A stretch of DNA of 7,527 nt from NCBI GenBank assembly GCA_046482855.1, contig JAWOEH010000223.1, positions 1 through 7,527 of the forward strand, read 5' to 3'. Below, piece by piece: positions 6,246-7,527 of the stretch. Every line of letters starts with the position of its first letter. Within the stretch, counting starts at the first letter, position 1. Made by a program: the position numbers and the translations under genes. The DNA comes from CAYVSF01 sp046482855. GTDB taxonomy: Bacteria; Bacteroidota; Bacteroidia; Bacteroidales; UBA12077. The notes beneath the pieces were generated by a model. It was not told the origin of the DNA, ran no database searches, and saw nothing but the letters and a program-made list of their open reading frames with translations.

Positions 6246-7046
6246 ATGCATATGGTTCAGGAATTCCTCACCTATTTAGAGCAAGCCCCCATCTACTCAC
6301 CCGGCATTATTGCCTTGCTGATTACAGCCGGCTTTCTTGTGGGATTCATCAACACCATTGCCGGTAGTGGAACAGCCATTACCTATTCGCTCTTCATGAC
6401 GCTGGGACTTCCAGCCAATATGGCCAATGGAACCATACGTTTGGGAGTAATTATGCAAACCCTTGCCGCCACGCTAAACTTTAAAAAACATGGCAAGCTG
6501 GAATGGAGAAAAGGCTTTATCCTGGGCATTCCAGTGGTTTTAGGCAGCATTACAGGCGCCAAAATTGCCGTTGAAATAAATGAAGGGGTATTCGAAAAGA
6601 TCCTGGCTGTTATTTTACTGCTCATGCTCTTTTTTATCTTCCACAAACCCGAAAAATGGCTAAAAGGCCAACTCCATAAACTCCAACAAAAAACCACGCT
6701 GACACAATTGTTTCTATTCTTCTTAACCGGAGTATACGGAGGATTCATTCATATTGGTGTGGGTATTTTCCTGTTATCCCTACTGGTGTTAAATGCGGGC
6801 TACGATCTGGTTAAAGCCAATGCCCTAAAAGTGATGGTGGTATTTTTGTACAGTCCCTTTGCTCTGTTGGTCTTTATTATGAGCGATAATGTGCATTTTG
6901 GAATGGGGCTGATAAGCGCCATCGGAAATGTAGCAGGCGGGTTGGTGGGCTCTACTTTGGCCATAAAAAAAGGCACCGGCTTTGTGAAGTGGATTCTGGT
7001 GGTAGTTATTGTCGCTTTTGCTTCGCATCTGTTGGGTTTGTATTAA
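6246..7046 (+). CDS. TauE/SafE family (TSUP) membrane permease
   Basis: This encodes 266 mostly hydrophobic residues with about eight predicted membrane segments (roughly 20-40, 43-57, 64-78, 90-109, 115-133, 153-181, 192-212, 217-240 and 247-265, some merging). The family's two related glycine-rich motifs are present: GFLVGFINTIAGSGT (29-43) in the first half and VYGGFIHIGVG (163-173) in the second, consistent with the internal duplication of TSUP proteins. Known members carry sulfite, sulfoacetate, organosulfonates or related anions across the inner membrane; the substrate here cannot be told. Two ATGs (6246 and 6252) are possible starts, with no Shine-Dalgarno sequence to decide; the first is listed. 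No sulfur-metabolism gene is nearby. The leader is almost entirely MITE sequence, so expression may depend on it. The TAA at 7044-7046 abuts the end of the convergent small gene. Confidence 0.92.
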   Translation: MHMVQEFLTYLEQAPIYSPGIIALLITAGFLVGFINTIAGSGTAITYSLFMTLGLPANMANGTIRLGVIMQTLAATLNFKKHGKLEWRKGFILGIPVVLGSITGAKIAVEINEGVFEKILAVILLLMLFFIFHKPEKWLKGQLHKLQQKTTLTQLFLFFLTGVYGGFIHIGVGIFLLSLLVLNAGYDLVKANALKVMVVFLYSPFALLVFIMSDNVHFGMGLISAIGNVAGGLVGSTLAIKKGTGFVKWILVVVIVAFASHLLGLY

Positions 7047-7235
7047 TTATAAAGCCTTTGCCTTGCATAATCTCTTCTCCTTCTTGGCTTTTCTCCCACA
7101 CTTTTTGCATACAAATACAGGCTGTTTCGGATCTTCATACGCCTTTTCCTTGCACTTCTTCTGGCTCATTTTTTTCTCTTTGTAACAGAAATCATCCGCG
7201 ATTGTTTGAGAATAGGTCATTATCATATACTTCAT
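7047..7235 (-). CDS. Small Cys/Lys-rich putative zinc-ribbon protein
   Basis: The 62-residue frame ends in TAA (7049-7047), with no gap to the permease stop on the other strand. The sequence contains KKCKEK and a VCKKCGRKAKKEKRLCKAKAL tail, cysteines spaced CxxC with a further Cys 11 residues on, plus Cys at residues 17 and 28, as in small metal-binding knuckles. It is very basic at the C-terminus, which fits nucleic-acid binding, but that is inference. In-frame Met codons at residues 1, 4, 6 and 23 make the start uncertain; the longest form is listed, and the core from MSQKKCKEK alone would be 40 residues. No family name is claimed. Support comes from the CxxC pattern and the compact convergent arrangement. 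Confidence 0.55.
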   Translation of the reverse strand: MKYMIMTYSQTIADDFCYKEKKMSQKKCKEKAYEDPKQPVFVCKKCGRKAKKEKRLCKAKAL

Positions 7236-7243
7236 ACTAATTA

Positions 7244-7273
7244 TTTACTTTTTGCATAAGATTTCGTAATTTG
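7244..7273 (+). promoter_or_regulatory. Possible Bacteroidota-type promoter
   Basis: TTTA (7244-7247) and TAATTTG (7267-7273) are 19 bases apart, close to the Bacteroidota sigma consensus TTTG / TAnnTTTG but with one mismatch in the first box and one base missing in the second. It would start transcription near 7280, giving a leader of about 28 bases before the ATG at 7308. It is weak evidence on its own. Confidence 0.3.
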
Positions 7274-7307
7274 TTTGCACTGAATAATCATTTAAACATT
7301 AAATCTT

Positions 7308-7527
7308 ATGAAAAACACACTAAAAATTATTTTAACCCTATTACTTATTTCGGGGTTAACAAATGGCATTTCGAAAGCTCATATCCCTCCATCAGGTGGC
7401 AATACAGGAGGTGGTGGTGGAGCTACGCCCACTCCCTACGTAACCGACTATGTAATGATTGATGAAGTGTTAGAAGCTAACGGTTACGCTACGACCACTC
7501 CTTGGCAATATGTTAACGCACAGGCTA
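7308..7527 (+). CDS. Secreted Gly-rich protein, 3'-truncated
   Basis: The ATG at 7308 opens a frame that has no stop before the window ends (73 codons). Residues 1-24 look like a Sec signal peptide: MKNTLK, a hydrophobic core IILTLLLISGL, and a likely cleavage after ISKA (Ala24). The mature start is HIPPSGGNTGGGGGATPTP, a Gly/Pro/Thr-rich low-complexity linker (25-43), followed by YVTDYVMIDEVLEANGYATTTPWQYV, which looks like the beginning of a folded region. There is no lipobox Cys, so it is not a lipoprotein. The protein is probably periplasmic, outer-membrane or secreted; its function is unknown. Bacteroidota proteins with such linkers are often extracellular, but the C-terminus that might carry a sorting signal is beyond the window. 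Confidence 0.8.
   Translation, partial: MKNTLKIILTLLLISGLTNGISKAHIPPSGGNTGGGGGATPTPYVTDYVMIDEVLEANGYATTTPWQYVNAQA

Noticed and set aside
7271..7462. Plus-strand frame starting at 7271
   Set aside because: It is a shadow of the signal-peptide gene that starts at 7308 in another frame.

Overview
The window looks like chromosomal DNA from a member of the Bacteroidota, plausibly an anaerobic or marine Bacteroidales/Marinilabiliales-type organism. The evidence is indirect: A-rich leaders without a clear Shine-Dalgarno sequence in front of most starts, a choice-of-anchor L/OmpA surface protein, a clostridial/Bacteroidetes-type PepD dipeptidase, and intergenic space packed with palindromic repeats. 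No rRNA or tRNA gene was seen. The genus cannot be fixed from this sequence.

Layout. Positions 2-910 (+) hold the 3' part of a cell-envelope protein: a choice-of-anchor L type domain followed by an OmpA-like peptidoglycan-binding domain. Positions 911-2608 form a 1.7 kb stretch with no convincing gene. It contains a pair of ~171-bp direct repeats (934-1104 and 1129-1300), a cluster of palindromes (1327-1686) and a head-to-tail array of three 227-bp units (about 1823-2490). A UUCG-loop terminator at 2553-2578 closes the minus-strand transcript that follows. Positions 2609-4427 (-) carry an isocitrate/isopropylmalate dehydrogenase family gene and, downstream of it, a small HD-domain protein gene, probably one transcript. 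A 175-bp divergent leader separates this from a plus-strand pepD (4603-6066). A 158-bp element with perfect 17-bp terminal inverted repeats (6074-6231), probably a MITE, sits between pepD and a TauE/SafE-type permease gene (6246-7046). The permease runs convergently into a small Cys/Lys-rich ORF (7047-7235, -). At the right edge a secreted, Gly-rich protein begins at 7308 (+) and runs out of the window.

How the genes relate. The protein-coding genes are mostly ordinary metabolism (dehydrogenase, dipeptide hydrolysis, anion transport) and cell envelope, and no dedicated defence or biosynthetic system is visible. The less ordinary content is non-coding: the 227-bp triple repeat with conserved stem-loop arms, the twin 171-bp repeats with a nested ~10-bp periodicity, and the MITE-like element. 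The HD-domain protein is the protein most worth a second look, because the position expected to hold the His of the HD doublet is Ala.
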